Position numbers and translations under genes: made by a program | Notes under the pieces: model-generated | Database searches by the model: none | What the model saw: only the letters and a program-made list of their open reading frames with translations | What the model was told of the DNA's origin: nothing | Assembly: GCA_013200995.1 (NCBI GenBank) | Contig: CP053688.1 | Coordinates: 2,046,001 to 2,110,000, forward strand | Direction: 5' to 3' | Source of the DNA: Arthrobacter citreus | Lineage (GTDB): Bacteria; Bacillota; Bacilli; Bacillales; Bacillaceae_G | DNA: 64,000 nucleotides | Part shown: one piece after another, positions 8,654 through 16,682 of the stretch | Position numbering within the stretch: position 1 is the first letter of the stretch | Layout of the letters: each line of letters starts with the position of its first letter

Positions 8654-8728
8654 AATGTATTGCCCCCTTTATTATATCAATAAGAATACTCTATCAAATC
8701 TAGTAACTAACAAGCAACATTTTGTCGA

Positions 8729-9604
8729 TTAATCTTTTGTTTTTTTTCTAATTGATTCGATAAATCCAGCTACTTGTTTTAATTTCATGGCATCTCGATT
8801 ATAAAGTAAGTATGTATCTCGATTTAACCCAGCATCTTCTTTTGTCATGATAGGTGTTTTTATAACACTTTCGTCATTTACATCATGCAACACGGAAGAA
8901 GGTAAAATTGCAAAACCTAGGCCATTTAATACAAATTGCTTACACGTTTCGATTTGATCAACAACTATTTCGTGTTTAGGTAATGAATTAAAATGCTCAT
9001 ACCACCATGATTGGATCAATTGATAGTAATTTGAATTACTTTTAAACTGGATAAATGGTCTTTGTATATTCTTATAATCCAAAAGATTATGTTTCTTTGT
9101 ATCAACTAATAATAGTTCATCAGAAAAAAGTAATTCCTTTTCTCCGAACCAATTTTGATTCCCTCTTACAATTGCCAGGTGTACCTCATTTTCATATAAA
9201 CGATTTGTAATTTCACTACTCCATCCAGTAAAAAGAGAAACTTGAACTTCAGGATAGCTTGAAACATATTTTTTTAAGACTGGCGGTAACCAGTATTGAG
9301 CAACGACAGAGGAAACCGCAATTTTTAAAGTACCAGAAATATCTGATTTTAAAATTTGCAATTGCTCTAACATCGTTTGGTATGTTTCTTCCATTTTCCT
9401 TGCATAGTTTAAAATAATTTCCCCAGAAGCTGTAATAATCAATCCCTTTTGTGAACGAATAAACAATTCACTACCAATCTGTTTCTCTAAATTTTGTAGC
9501 CTTTGACTAAGAGCAGGTTGAGAAACAAATAGTCTCTCAGACGCTTTCCTCATATTTTTCTCTTCAGATAAAGTAATTATTAAACGAATATCATCTATCT
9601 GCAT
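8729..9604 (-). CDS. ccpC: LysR-type regulator CcpC (citrate-responsive)
   Basis: A 291-residue LysR protein with an N-terminal winged helix (residues 1-60; KNMRKASERLFVSQPALSQRLQNLE) and a C-terminal two-lobe effector domain. Blocks such as QYWLPPVLKKYV, TGWSSEI and DQIETCKQFVLNGLGFAILPSS match CcpC of B. subtilis, which represses citB and citZ and responds to citrate. The position between darB and dapH is also that of ccpC. LysR proteins commonly regulate themselves. A weak GGGGGATT binding site precedes the start. The annotation is secure at the orthologue level. Confidence 0.9.
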   Translation of the reverse strand: MQIDDIRLIITLSEEKNMRKASERLFVSQPALSQRLQNLEKQIGSELFIRSQKGLIITASGEIILNYARKMEETYQTMLEQLQILKSDISGTLKIAVSSVVAQYWLPPVLKKYVSSYPEVQVSLFTGWSSEITNRLYENEVHLAIVRGNQNWFGEKELLFSDELLLVDTKKHNLLDYKNIQRPFIQFKSNSNYYQLIQSWWYEHFNSLPKHEIVVDQIETCKQFVLNGLGFAILPSSVLHDVNDESVIKTPIMTKEDAGLNRDTYLLYNRDAMKLKQVAGFIESIRKKTKD

Positions 9605-9757
9605 TTAATCCCCCCTTAAGTAGTGCAGGAAAATCATTGAGAGCTCTATTTTTGGCTTCGTATGATCTTTAAGATAAATCCATATGCTTCATATTTAATT
9701 CTTTTAAAATCTTTCTCTAGCCCCTTAACTATTCTACCTTACTACCGTACTACATGA

Positions 9758-9795
9758 ATAAAAAAAGTAAGCCAATATTCAAATGACCTACTTTT
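9758..9795 (-). terminator. darB terminator
   Basis: AAGTAGGTCA pairs with TGGCTTACTT (two G-U pairs), followed by a run of seven or more U on the minus transcript. Confidence 0.75.
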
Positions 9796-9800
9796 ATCGA

Positions 9801-10253
9801 TTAATGTTTATTGTATCTTCTTACATTTTTATTCAATTGTTTTAAAATCGCTCTTCTAGTTAGTATACCTTCAAACGTATTATTCCCGTCTACTACACAT
9901 ACAAAAGGATGATCAACTACAGTTTCAAGCCCTTTAGCTAACGTATCCGTTGTTTTTAATAGAGGAATTTCTGTACACATTACCTCTTGAACTTTCATAT
10001 TACTTAAACGATCAAATTCAATTCTTTCTAGTCCAAGTATTCCATCTAATATCATTGAAGTGCTAATTAAGCCAAGTAATTGAAACTTTGGATTTAGAAC
10101 AGGAATTGATGAATATCCTGATTTTGTAAGTACTAATAAAGCATGCTCCAAACTGTTACCACTTTGTACGTGAGCTACTTTTTCACTCGAAATAATTACT
10201 TCTTCTACTTTATGTTCAAAAAATTGTGAACCATCAATACTAATCAAAAACAT
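9801..10253 (-). CDS. darB: c-di-AMP-binding CBS protein DarB/CbpB (YkuL)
   Basis: A 150-residue protein consisting of two CBS motifs, about residues 16-75 (KVAHVQSGNSLEHALLVLTKSGYSSIPVL) and 85-145 (MKVQEVM...FEGILTRRAILKQLN). It aligns throughout with B. subtilis YkuL, named DarB. In that species apo-DarB stimulates the (p)ppGpp synthetase Rel and pyruvate carboxylase, and c-di-AMP binding releases it; the Listeria counterpart is CbpB. It is a soluble cytoplasmic sensor. It has its own terminator and lies between abbA and ccpC as in B. subtilis. The start at 10253 is close behind a GGGGG run. Confidence 0.9.
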   Translation of the reverse strand: MFLISIDGSQFFEHKVEEVIISSEKVAHVQSGNSLEHALLVLTKSGYSSIPVLNPKFQLLGLISTSMILDGILGLERIEFDRLSNMKVQEVMCTEIPLLKTTDTLAKGLETVVDHPFVCVVDGNNTFEGILTRRAILKQLNKNVRRYNKH

Positions 10254-10492
10254 CGTCCCCCAGGTAGTAAAGTATTAGTATTTAAAAAATGGTTAAAACT
10301 AGTAAGTCCATCTAAATAACCATCAGTTAAATAGGCTAGTTACTTCACTAATCATTTGTATAAATTAAAACTTATACATTATTCTATTCTTTAGGACTAT
10401 GTCCCCCTCCCTATATTATCAGATTTGTAACCCCTTTCCAATTTAACTTTTCCTAATAAATTGCTTTATTATTTAATTTATTCATGAAAACA

Positions 10493-10530
10493 AAAAAACG
10501 TTTAGATAAATAATTTATTATCTAAACGTT
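10493..10530 (-). terminator. abbA terminator
   Basis: AACGTTTAGATAA pairs with TTATCTAAACGTT; on the minus strand it is followed by seven U residues. Confidence 0.85.
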
Positions 10531-10545
10531 CATCTATAATTGATA

Positions 10546-10737
10546 TCATAAACCCAAATCCCTTAACTTTTGATATAAATGTATTAGTCTTTCGTATTGA
10601 TCTTCTCCTGCATCCATTAATCCGTTTTCTATATCAGTAATTTGCGATGAAATTAGCTCAATTGCATAATTTTGTTTCATCACTGTATCGACTAATAAAG
10701 ATAATTCATCATTCGTAAAGTTTTGTTCACTTAGCAT
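10546..10737 (-). CDS. abbA: AbrB antirepressor AbbA (YkzF-like)
   Basis: A 63-residue acidic, helical protein: NDELSLLVDTVMKQNYAIELISSQITDIENG is close in pattern to B. subtilis AbbA (YAIELLSSEINDIE), and the gene lies between ykuK and darB just as abbA does. AbbA is a small DNA-mimic dimer that binds AbrB and relieves repression of transition-state genes early in sporulation. An AGGAGGGAT binding site precedes the ATG. Expression in B. subtilis depends on Spo0A; no clear Spo0A box was identified here. The assignment rests on partial similarity plus synteny. Confidence 0.8.
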   Translation of the reverse strand: MLSEQNFTNDELSLLVDTVMKQNYAIELISSQITDIENGLMDAGEDQYERLIHLYQKLRDLGL

Positions 10738-10791
10738 CCATCAATCCCTCCTAGTCCTCATTTTAATCAATGTTTATTTAGTTTAAACTAC

Positions 10792-11310
10792 TTATTTTGT
10801 AAATTTATTTGCATAACTAAATGCCGTATAAGAATCTGGTTTAATCTTTGGAATGATCCCCATTGCACTTACTTTAGATGTCATTTCTTGTATAAACTCT
10901 TTCGTAAGTCCCACAGTACCAATATCTAAATGAATTTCAAAACTAAAATTATTTGAATTAGCATTCTCATGCAGAGGACTAAAAATTTTTTCCAAATGAA
11001 AAGGTGATAATAAAAATGCTATTTCCTGACTATACATTGTTTCTAGAAATATTTTCTCTTTTAAATTACGGATTTTCTTGTGATGCCAACAAGTATGTAA
11101 ACATCCCCAAGCTCCATTCCCTACTCTATGCAAATGAAGCGCTGTAATAAACTTAGTCCCATTACTATGAACCTGAGAATCAGTTCCGATAGAAAGTCGA
11201 TATTGTTTATTAGGATCACTTTTTACAAAGTGATATAAACGATCAACTACCTGATCGAAACTCATTTTTCGTTCACTAACATTGTAAAATCGATACTGAT
11301 CTTTATTCAC
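10792..11310 (-). CDS. ykuK: YkuK family protein (DUF458, RNase H-like fold)
   Basis: A GTG start at 11310 is preferred to the ATG seven codons upstream, because AAGGAGG is placed eight bases before the GTG and would otherwise lie inside the coding region. The 172-residue protein matches YkuK (FYNVSERKMSFDQVV, YRLSIGTDSQVH, GAWGCLHTCW, LDIGTVGLTKEFI). DUF458 has an RNase H-like predicted fold; the GTDSQ and LDIG acidic positions fit that, but the biochemical activity is not established. It lies between ykuJ and abbA as in B. subtilis. Confidence 0.88.
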   Translation of the reverse strand: MNKDQYRFYNVSERKMSFDQVVDRLYHFVKSDPNKQYRLSIGTDSQVHSNGTKFITALHLHRVGNGAWGCLHTCWHHKKIRNLKEKIFLETMYSQEIAFLLSPFHLEKIFSPLHENANSNNFSFEIHLDIGTVGLTKEFIQEMTSKVSAMGIIPKIKPDSYTAFSYANKFTK

Positions 11311-11410
11311 ATATATGACCTCCTTTTTCATAAACGTTACATAATAATGTATTCATTACGAAAAGGGATTAGCACGACCTTACTATTTTGTAACTAAATC
11401 TTCAAAAAAA

Positions 11411-11443
11411 AAAAAGAAAAAACAAGCTTAAGCCTGCTTTTTC
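11411..11443 (-). terminator. ykuJ terminator
   Basis: AAAAAGCAGGC pairs with GCTTGTTTTTT around a TTAA loop, with a long U run on the minus transcript. Confidence 0.75.
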
Positions 11444-11453
11444 TTTTCTTTTC

Positions 11454-11699
11454 TTAATCTAGTGAAGAAATAATTTCGTATATTTCAATTGCTACCATAT
11501 CGATATTATCGAATGGAAACGTTTGTGGTTTTTCACCTTGTTGAAATACTTCTAATTCAAAAGTTTCATTTTTCTCAGAATACTTTACGCTACATTTTCT
11601 TTCGCCATTAACCTCAAAATATCTTTGAGCAACCTCACCGTTCGTAGCTTGTTGTTTTAAACTTTCTAAGCGTTCTAAAATTCCTAGTAATAAAGACAT
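11454..11699 (-). CDS. ykuJ: YkuJ family protein
   Basis: The start is set at ATG 11699, because AAGGAGT lies seven bases upstream; the longer frame from 11720 lacks a site. The 81-residue product (MSLLLGILERLESLKQ, QRYFEVNGERKCSVKY, FPFDNIDMVAIEIYEI) is nearly colinear with B. subtilis YkuJ, a small DUF1797 protein of known fold but unknown function, encoded upstream of ykuK. It is cytoplasmic. The product name is secure; the role is not known. Confidence 0.9.
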   Translation of the reverse strand: MSLLLGILERLESLKQQATNGEVAQRYFEVNGERKCSVKYSEKNETFELEVFQQGEKPQTFPFDNIDMVAIEIYEIISSLD

Positions 11700-11837
11700 A
11701 TTAGAACTCCTTTCTACCATGTGTCATTCCCTAAATATAGGTTATACTTTCTTACAATTTCTATCCATAAAACTTCTGATAGATTTAAGCTATGTAAGTG
11801 TCCATTAATAAGAATACTTGTATTCCAAGATAAATAC

Positions 11838-11855
11838 AAGTGAAATAGTCGTTTC
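11838..11855. repeat. 18-bp dispersed direct repeat, copy 1
   Basis: AAGTGAAATAGTCGTTTC here and AAGTGAAATAGTCGATTC at 12530-12547 differ at one base and flank the glutaredoxin-like gene. Confidence 0.5.
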
Positions 11856-11954
11856 AGCTGAAAAAACAAATTTCTTTAACATCGCAATTTTTCTATGTCA
11901 TAATAGTTTTATACAAATTGCTTTAAGAAATTAATATAGAAAGGATGTAAATTT

Positions 11955-12188
11955 ATGAAAATTGAATTATTCACGCAAGATGGCTGTCCACCATGTGAAT
12001 TTTTGAAAAATTATTTAAAAGAAATGAAAGTTACTTATACCGAATATAACGTTTCAAAAGATGAGTTTGCAAAAAAAAGAATGATGATTGAGTTAGATTC
12101 CTTTTCAACACCGACTTTAATTATTAATGAAGAGATTATTAGAGGCGTTCAAATGGATCAAATTGAGGCTGCGCTTCAAAAACGTTAA
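11955..12188 (+). CDS. Glutaredoxin/NrdH-like thiol protein
   Basis: A 77-residue thioredoxin-fold protein with a CPPC redox motif at residues 11-14 (FTQDGCPPCEFLKNYL), the conserved TPT cis-proline segment (SFSTPTLIIN) and a final G-x-x-x-D-Q-I helix. This is the NrdH/glutaredoxin size class. It would act as a cytoplasmic dithiol reductant; the partner is not evident, since the nrdIEF operon is 33 kb away. It has a good AAAGGATG binding site, a single-gene transcription unit and its own terminator at 12219. Confidence 0.85.
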   Translation: MKIELFTQDGCPPCEFLKNYLKEMKVTYTEYNVSKDEFAKKRMMIELDSFSTPTLIINEEIIRGVQMDQIEAALQKR

Positions 12189-12218
12189 TCTTTTTAACAT
12201 TTACATTTTGACATTCAA

Positions 12219-12257
12219 ACACCTAAATGAAGGTTCGATCATTTAGGTGTTTTTTTA
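12219..12257 (+). terminator. Terminator of the glutaredoxin-like gene
   Basis: ACACCTAAATGA is inverted as TCATTTAGGTGT, followed by a T run. Confidence 0.85.
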
Positions 12258-12508
12258 TTCCTATTAACTTCAACTATTTTTTATAATGTGATCAAGGGCT
12301 TGTCCAAAAATTTAGTTCATCCAACCCCTATAAAATGAAAGACAAAAAACATGACGGACGATACAAAAAGAACTTTCGAAATAAGTCCCCTCAAAATTTC
12401 ATCCTCCCTCAACTAAACTTTTAATTATCGTATCATTCTTTTAATTATTTATACTATACGAATCGTTCTTATCTTTTTTACATTAGCTGACATCGAAATA
12501 GCACTATT
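12258..12508. other. Gene-free A/T-rich stretch
   Basis: No ORF with a binding site was seen. It contains a short AAGGGCTTGTCCAAAA segment loosely resembling one at 6020-6045, not further interpretable. Confidence 0.3.
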
Positions 12509-12610
12509 TCATAAAATATGTGCCTTTTTAAGTGAAATAGTCGATTCTTGATAATAAACTTCCTCTACTATTTTAAAACCGGAAGATAGGTATAAACTCT
12601 CTTTTTTCAT
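12509..12610 (-). pseudogene. Possible C-terminal remnant of a GNAT-type acetyltransferase
   Basis: The minus strand reads MKKESLYLSSGFKIVEEVYY and then QESTISLKKAHIL-stop. The order of small residue, LY, two residues, GFK, then a Glu-rich strand and a Ser/Ile strand matches the last helix and strands of GNAT acetyltransferases (LYEKLGFK-type). No start, binding site or N-terminal two-thirds of the gene exists upstream, where the promoter of the methyltransferase lies. It could be a decayed gene fragment or chance; confidence is low. Confidence 0.3.
12530..12547. repeat. 18-bp dispersed direct repeat, copy 2
   Basis: It differs from the copy at 11838-11855 by one base. This copy falls inside the possible GNAT remnant. 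Confidence 0.5.
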
Positions 12611-12684
12611 ATCAAATTTAATGTTAAAGTTAGTTAATTTGTGTCAACTTTTATAAATATTTCGGACAATAAAGGAGCGGTAAA

Positions 12685-13416
12685 ATGGAGTATCGTGGTT
12701 CAACGGTTTACAATCAGGATGATTTTTTTTCAGAATATATGAAACGCAGAAATCGAATAGATAGTCCTAACAATGCGATAGAAGGTCCGATTATCCATGA
12801 ATTAATTAGAGATGTTGATCAAAAAAACATATTAGATTTAGGTTGTGGTGATGCAAGCTTTGGAAAAGAACTTTTGTTACTTGGCGCAAACAGCTATTTA
12901 GGTATTGAGGGATCAGAGCAAATGATTAAAGTAGCCGAAATTAATTTAAGAGACACCTTAGGCTCAATTTACTACTCTTCAATTGAGGATTATAACTTCC
13001 CAGCAGATTCATTTGAACTTATTACATCACGATTTGTATTACACTATATTTCAAATATAGAGCTAATTTTTCAAAAAGTATTTAACTCTTTAAAGGAGAA
13101 CGGCCAATTTGTATTTAGTATTCAACACCCATTAACTACAGCATCCTATGTAAGTAAACAGTCTGGTGATCGAAGAGATAGTTGGATAGTGGACGATTAT
13201 TTTCTAACAGGTGAGAGAAAAGAACCATGGATAAATAAAATAGTGGTCAAATATCATCGTACAATCGAACAATACTTTACTATTTTAAGGAAAACCGGAT
13301 TTCGAATAGATCAGCTACGAGAAGGGACACCTAAACGAATCCATTTTAAAAGTGAAGAAGAATTTTTACGAAGACAAAGAATTCCAGTTGTACTTGTTTT
13401 TTCTTGTTATAAATAG
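12685..13416 (+). CDS. Class I SAM-dependent methyltransferase
   Basis: A 243-residue Rossmann-fold methyltransferase. Motif I is NILDLGCGDASFGKELL (residues 49-65), the acidic residue binding the ribose is in YLGIEGSEQMIKVAE, and motif II/III is FELITSRFVLHYISNIELIFQKVFNSLKENGQFVFSIQHP, the UbiE/Coq5-like layout. The substrate cannot be inferred. It is likely cytoplasmic and monocistronic: an AAAGGAGCGG binding site precedes the start and a large hairpin terminator follows the stop. The family call is solid, the substrate unknown. Confidence 0.85.
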   Translation: MEYRGSTVYNQDDFFSEYMKRRNRIDSPNNAIEGPIIHELIRDVDQKNILDLGCGDASFGKELLLLGANSYLGIEGSEQMIKVAEINLRDTLGSIYYSSIEDYNFPADSFELITSRFVLHYISNIELIFQKVFNSLKENGQFVFSIQHPLTTASYVSKQSGDRRDSWIVDDYFLTGERKEPWINKIVVKYHRTIEQYFTILRKTGFRIDQLREGTPKRIHFKSEEEFLRRQRIPVVLVFSCYK

Positions 13417-13523
13417 AGTGATAAAATGAGGATGTCAGAGTAGATGAAATAAAAATCTGAAGTAATATAAAGCATTGAATCTCCAACATATTTTGATGCT
13501 AGGCAGCCTTAAATCATCAAATA

Positions 13524-13572
13524 GGGGCCACCTTAAGGTCAGTTATGCTGACTTTTAGGACGGCCCCTTTTT
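13524..13572 (+). terminator. Large GC-rich hairpin terminator after the methyltransferase
   Basis: GGGGCC pairs with GGCCCC and an inner AAGGTCAG pairs with CTGACTTT, followed by TTTTT on the plus strand. It lies between converging genes, so it may serve both. Confidence 0.8.
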
Positions 13573-13603
13573 CACATTATTATTTTCCAATTAAATATAT
13601 TCA

Positions 13604-14818
13604 TTAAAAAAGCAATTCATTATGTTTAAATAAAAAATCATAACTTAGATCAATGTATAAATAGTTCCCGCTATCCATCGGATAAGAAAATGTCCGAATC
13701 TTCTCACCGGTTTCAATATCTCGATACATATCGGATAAAAGTCCTTGATCATTTGATTGCATTTTTAATACGGTTTCTAAAAAATATGGCCTCCAGCTCC
13801 AGTTCCTACCTTTATACTTTTGCTGAAGTTCCCACCTTTCACCATTAACTTTAAACATGTTAGCAGACTGCTGAAAACCATCCTCATCACAAATATACAT
13901 TCTAAAACAAATTGAATTTAATTCATTTGAAATATTTACTAAAAATGAATTTAAATCCTCTTCTAATTTATACTTATTTATCGTTGATTGTACTTTTCGC
14001 TGAATTAAGTTTGTCATATCTCTTAGTGCAATTAATTTGTTCTTTTCGCCTCGAATATATTTTAAGATGTCATTCTTCAGTGGTTCACATTCATGATTTA
14101 ACTGACTAATTGAAGGCTGCGGTATAGACAAGTATGCACCTTGATAGAATCTCCCACCATTTTTCCATGCATTTCTTAATTGGATCGAATCAATGATCCC
14201 ATCATAGTACATCGATGCCCCTACTTTTCCAGCTACATAAATTACGGAATTTAATAAATCTTGAAATGATGCGGTATGAAGTTGTTGAACCATTTTAAAA
14301 TCGATTTTAATGATGTCAGGAGATAAAAATCGAAGTTTTTCTAAATTAATTAATTTTTCATTTACGCTATTAATTGCAAATTTAATACCGTATGTTTGAT
14401 AATATGTAATTAAATTCTTTAATTCCTTCTCAAAACCATAAAAAAGTTGGTGTTGAAGAATAATAACAATTTTATTAAGGTGTATCCCTTTATCTTCATA
14501 GGATTGTAAAATTGTTAAAAGACTTTCAGGATCATCTGAAAGTAGTGCTGAAGGATGACGATTGATAAAAATTCCACCATCAAATTTTGATTGTAAAACT
14601 TCATCGAGGGCTTGAATTAATATATGATTATCAACCTCTAGTAAGTAGTCGTCTGGCACCAAGTCATTTGCAAAGAAGAATTCAAGGCTGTGTAAATTTT
14701 CAAGTTTCAGTCTACCAACAACCTCTACTCCTACACAATTTTGTGTATCAGCTCCATAAATTGGTTGGAAGTATGGTATGACTTTATCTAAATTACTTAT
14801 TACGTCTAAAGGATCCAT
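13604..14818 (-). CDS. ykuI: YkuI-like degenerate EAL-domain protein
   Basis: ATG at 14818 (MDPLDVISNLDKVIPYFQ) is behind AAGGAGG; the upstream extension lies in fadH. The 404-residue protein has an EAL domain (1-250) plus the C-terminal PAS-like YkuI_C domain (EDGFQQSANMFKVNGERW, KGRNWSWRPYF, GEKIRTFSYPM). B. subtilis YkuI binds c-di-GMP but has no known phosphodiesterase activity. Here the signature positions are further eroded: EVVGRL in place of EAL, IVILQHQLFYG in place of the ITEHNF-type strand, and INSVNEKLINL in place of the DNIG/DDFG loop. The lysine of PDIIKIDF is kept. It probably acts as a nucleotide receptor or protein-binding module, if at all. It follows fadH by 13 bases. Confidence 0.88.
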   Translation of the reverse strand: MDPLDVISNLDKVIPYFQPIYGADTQNCVGVEVVGRLKLENLHSLEFFFANDLVPDDYLLEVDNHILIQALDEVLQSKFDGGIFINRHPSALLSDDPESLLTILQSYEDKGIHLNKIVIILQHQLFYGFEKELKNLITYYQTYGIKFAINSVNEKLINLEKLRFLSPDIIKIDFKMVQQLHTASFQDLLNSVIYVAGKVGASMYYDGIIDSIQLRNAWKNGGRFYQGAYLSIPQPSISQLNHECEPLKNDILKYIRGEKNKLIALRDMTNLIQRKVQSTINKYKLEEDLNSFLVNISNELNSICFRMYICDEDGFQQSANMFKVNGERWELQQKYKGRNWSWRPYFLETVLKMQSNDQGLLSDMYRDIETGEKIRTFSYPMDSGNYLYIDLSYDFLFKHNELLF

Positions 14819-14831
14819 TTTGAACCTCCTT

Positions 14832-15605
14832 CTAGAAAGGGTATTGATGTATTGACTGTCCTCCATCCATTGTAAAACATGAACCATTAATATAACTAGC
14901 CTCATTTGAAAATAAATATGCGCAAAGTCCTGCTATCTCCTCAGGAGTACCTAATCGACCTAATGGTACACTCTGAATTGTTCTGTTTGCTAGTTCATCT
15001 GAAAGCCATAGTTTATCCGTTCCCTCTGTACGTTCAATAGGGCCTGGCGCTATTGCATTCACTCGTATCCCATACTTTCTTCCCCACTCTACAGCTAATG
15101 TTCTAGTCATTGCAAGTACACCAGCTTTAGCCGACGCAGAATGAATCACTCCTGGACCTGCATCCCAGGCGTACGTAGCGATCATATTCGTGATTGCTCC
15201 TTTAATATTATGTTTTATCATATACCGTCCAACTTCCGAGCTACAATAAAAAGTACCATTCAGTACGGTATTAATGACCGAATTCCATCCGTTTACAGAC
15301 AAATCCTCTGCAGCACAAATAAAATTACCTGCTGCATTATTTACTAAAAAATCAATTGTACCAAATGTTTGATCAACTTCCATTACCATATTTTTTACGA
15401 GCTCTGGATCACAAACATCTAAGACGATTGGAAATATTTGACCATCATATCGTTCAATTTCTTCTTTTGCACTATTTAATTTTTCAATGTCTTTTCCAGC
15501 AATAACTACTTTTGCACCTTCTTTTGCAAAGCGAGCAGCCATCGCTTTCCCCATACCGCTAGATCCACCAGTAACGATTATAACCTTATCCTTCACTCGT
15601 ATCAC
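14832..15605 (-). CDS. fadH: 2,4-dienoyl-CoA reductase, SDR family (FadH/YkuF)
   Basis: A 257-residue short-chain dehydrogenase/reductase with the cofactor motif TGGSSGMGKAMA (residues 12-23), NNAAGNF (around 88) and the C-terminal GSCFTMDGGQSIHQYPF. The usual SDR Tyr of YxxxK is replaced: the segment reads HSASAKAGVLAMTRTLAVEWG, as in the dienoyl-CoA reductase subgroup, where Tyr is absent at that place. The syntenic B. subtilis gene ykuF is annotated fadH, needed for beta-oxidation of polyunsaturated fatty acids. It is transcribed with ykuI and divergent from ykuE. Confidence 0.88.
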   Translation of the reverse strand: MIRVKDKVIIVTGGSSGMGKAMAARFAKEGAKVVIAGKDIEKLNSAKEEIERYDGQIFPIVLDVCDPELVKNMVMEVDQTFGTIDFLVNNAAGNFICAAEDLSVNGWNSVINTVLNGTFYCSSEVGRYMIKHNIKGAITNMIATYAWDAGPGVIHSASAKAGVLAMTRTLAVEWGRKYGIRVNAIAPGPIERTEGTDKLWLSDELANRTIQSVPLGRLGTPEEIAGLCAYLFSNEASYINGSCFTMDGGQSIHQYPF

Positions 15606-15716
15606 TCCCTTTGTATTTAATAGTTTAACAATATTTATCTATTTTGAGAATATTTTTAAAAATTAAACTATTTAATATAGTATGTACTTATTTCATTTAT
15701 AAAGGTCGGGAAACAG

Positions 15717-16550
15717 TTGAAAATAAAACTAACATCATTTTTTTTGATCTGTATTTGTTTAATCTATTACTCAATCTTTGTTGAACCATCATCAATTCGA
15801 ACAAAGCATTTAGTATTTTCCAACGATCGCCAAAATTCCAGTACTACTATTAAACTAATACAAATATCAGATACTCATTTTAAAAATAAAAAGGATATAG
15901 AACAATTTAAAAAAGTCGTAAACAATATTAACCAAATGAAGCCTGATTTTATTCTTTTTACTGGTGATTTAGTTAGTGATATTCGAAGGTTTGCATATAA
16001 AAAAGAAGTAATCCAACTCTTAAAAGAACTAAATCCCAAAATAGGAAAACTTGCCATTTATGGAAACCATGATCATGGAGGTTATTTTACTGAACAATAC
16101 GAAAAGCTTTTAGTTGATAGTAATTTTTTATTATTAAAAAACGAAGAAAAAACATACTATATTCAGAAAACAAAAGTTTCATTTATTGGTCTTGATGATT
16201 ATATGCTAGGAAATAAACAATATAATAAAATATTAGAACGGATTCAAAAAAATTCCTATACGATCGTTCTTGCGCATGAACCTGATATCGCTGATTTAAC
16301 AAAAAAATATCCAATAAACCTTCAGCTCTCTGGACATAGTCATGGAGGACAGATTTATTTTCCGTTTTACAAATCCTTCATAATGCCTCCATATGCAAAA
16401 AAATACAATCGTGGTGTTTACAATTTATCGAAGAAATATAATAGTCATTTAGTTGTTTCAAATGGAATTGGTACAACTAAATTGCCGATTCGTTTATTTA
16501 CACCACCGGAAATCATATCAATTGAAATTAAGGGTCAACTTAAGCATTAA
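15717..16550 (+). CDS. ykuE: Calcineurin-like metallophosphoesterase YkuE
   Basis: A 277-residue protein with an N-terminal hydrophobic segment (residues 5-22) that acts as signal or anchor. The phosphoesterase motifs are complete: ISDTH (around 51), FTGDLVSD (82), YGNHDHGG (116), a single-His segment LAHEPDIA (186) and SGHSHGGQ (204). They bind two metal ions. B. subtilis YkuE is a cell-wall-associated Tat substrate; the N-terminus here lacks a clear twin arginine, so export is probably by Sec or it stays anchored. The start is TTG at 15717, with a weak upstream AAGGTCGGG site. It is divergent from fadH. Confidence 0.85.
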   Translation: MKIKLTSFFLICICLIYYSIFVEPSSIRTKHLVFSNDRQNSSTTIKLIQISDTHFKNKKDIEQFKKVVNNINQMKPDFILFTGDLVSDIRRFAYKKEVIQLLKELNPKIGKLAIYGNHDHGGYFTEQYEKLLVDSNFLLLKNEEKTYYIQKTKVSFIGLDDYMLGNKQYNKILERIQKNSYTIVLAHEPDIADLTKKYPINLQLSGHSHGGQIYFPFYKSFIMPPYAKKYNRGVYNLSKKYNSHLVVSNGIGTTKLPIRLFTPPEIISIEIKGQLKH

Positions 16551-16643
16551 CCTTTTATTCATGAATATTTAGCAAATTAAATCTCACTCATACTAGGTTG
16601 GTTACCTAATTTTATGGGTACTTGCTCAATTATTTTAAGTCTC

Positions 16644-16652
16644 CATACACTA
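16644..16652 (+). promoter_or_regulatory. Possible sporulation-type -10 element (CATACACTA)
   Basis: CATACACTA fits the CATANNNTA -10 used by mother-cell sigma factors, 31 bases before the next gene's ATG. No convincing -35 was found, so it is tentative. Confidence 0.25.
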
Positions 16653-16682
16653 TTATTGAAGACAAGAGAGGAGGTTAAATAC

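Noticed and set aside
11760..11880. 25-codon minus ORF (MLKKFVFSAETTISL...) upstream of the glutaredoxin-like gene
   Set aside because: No binding site; overlaps the promoter region and the 18-bp repeat.
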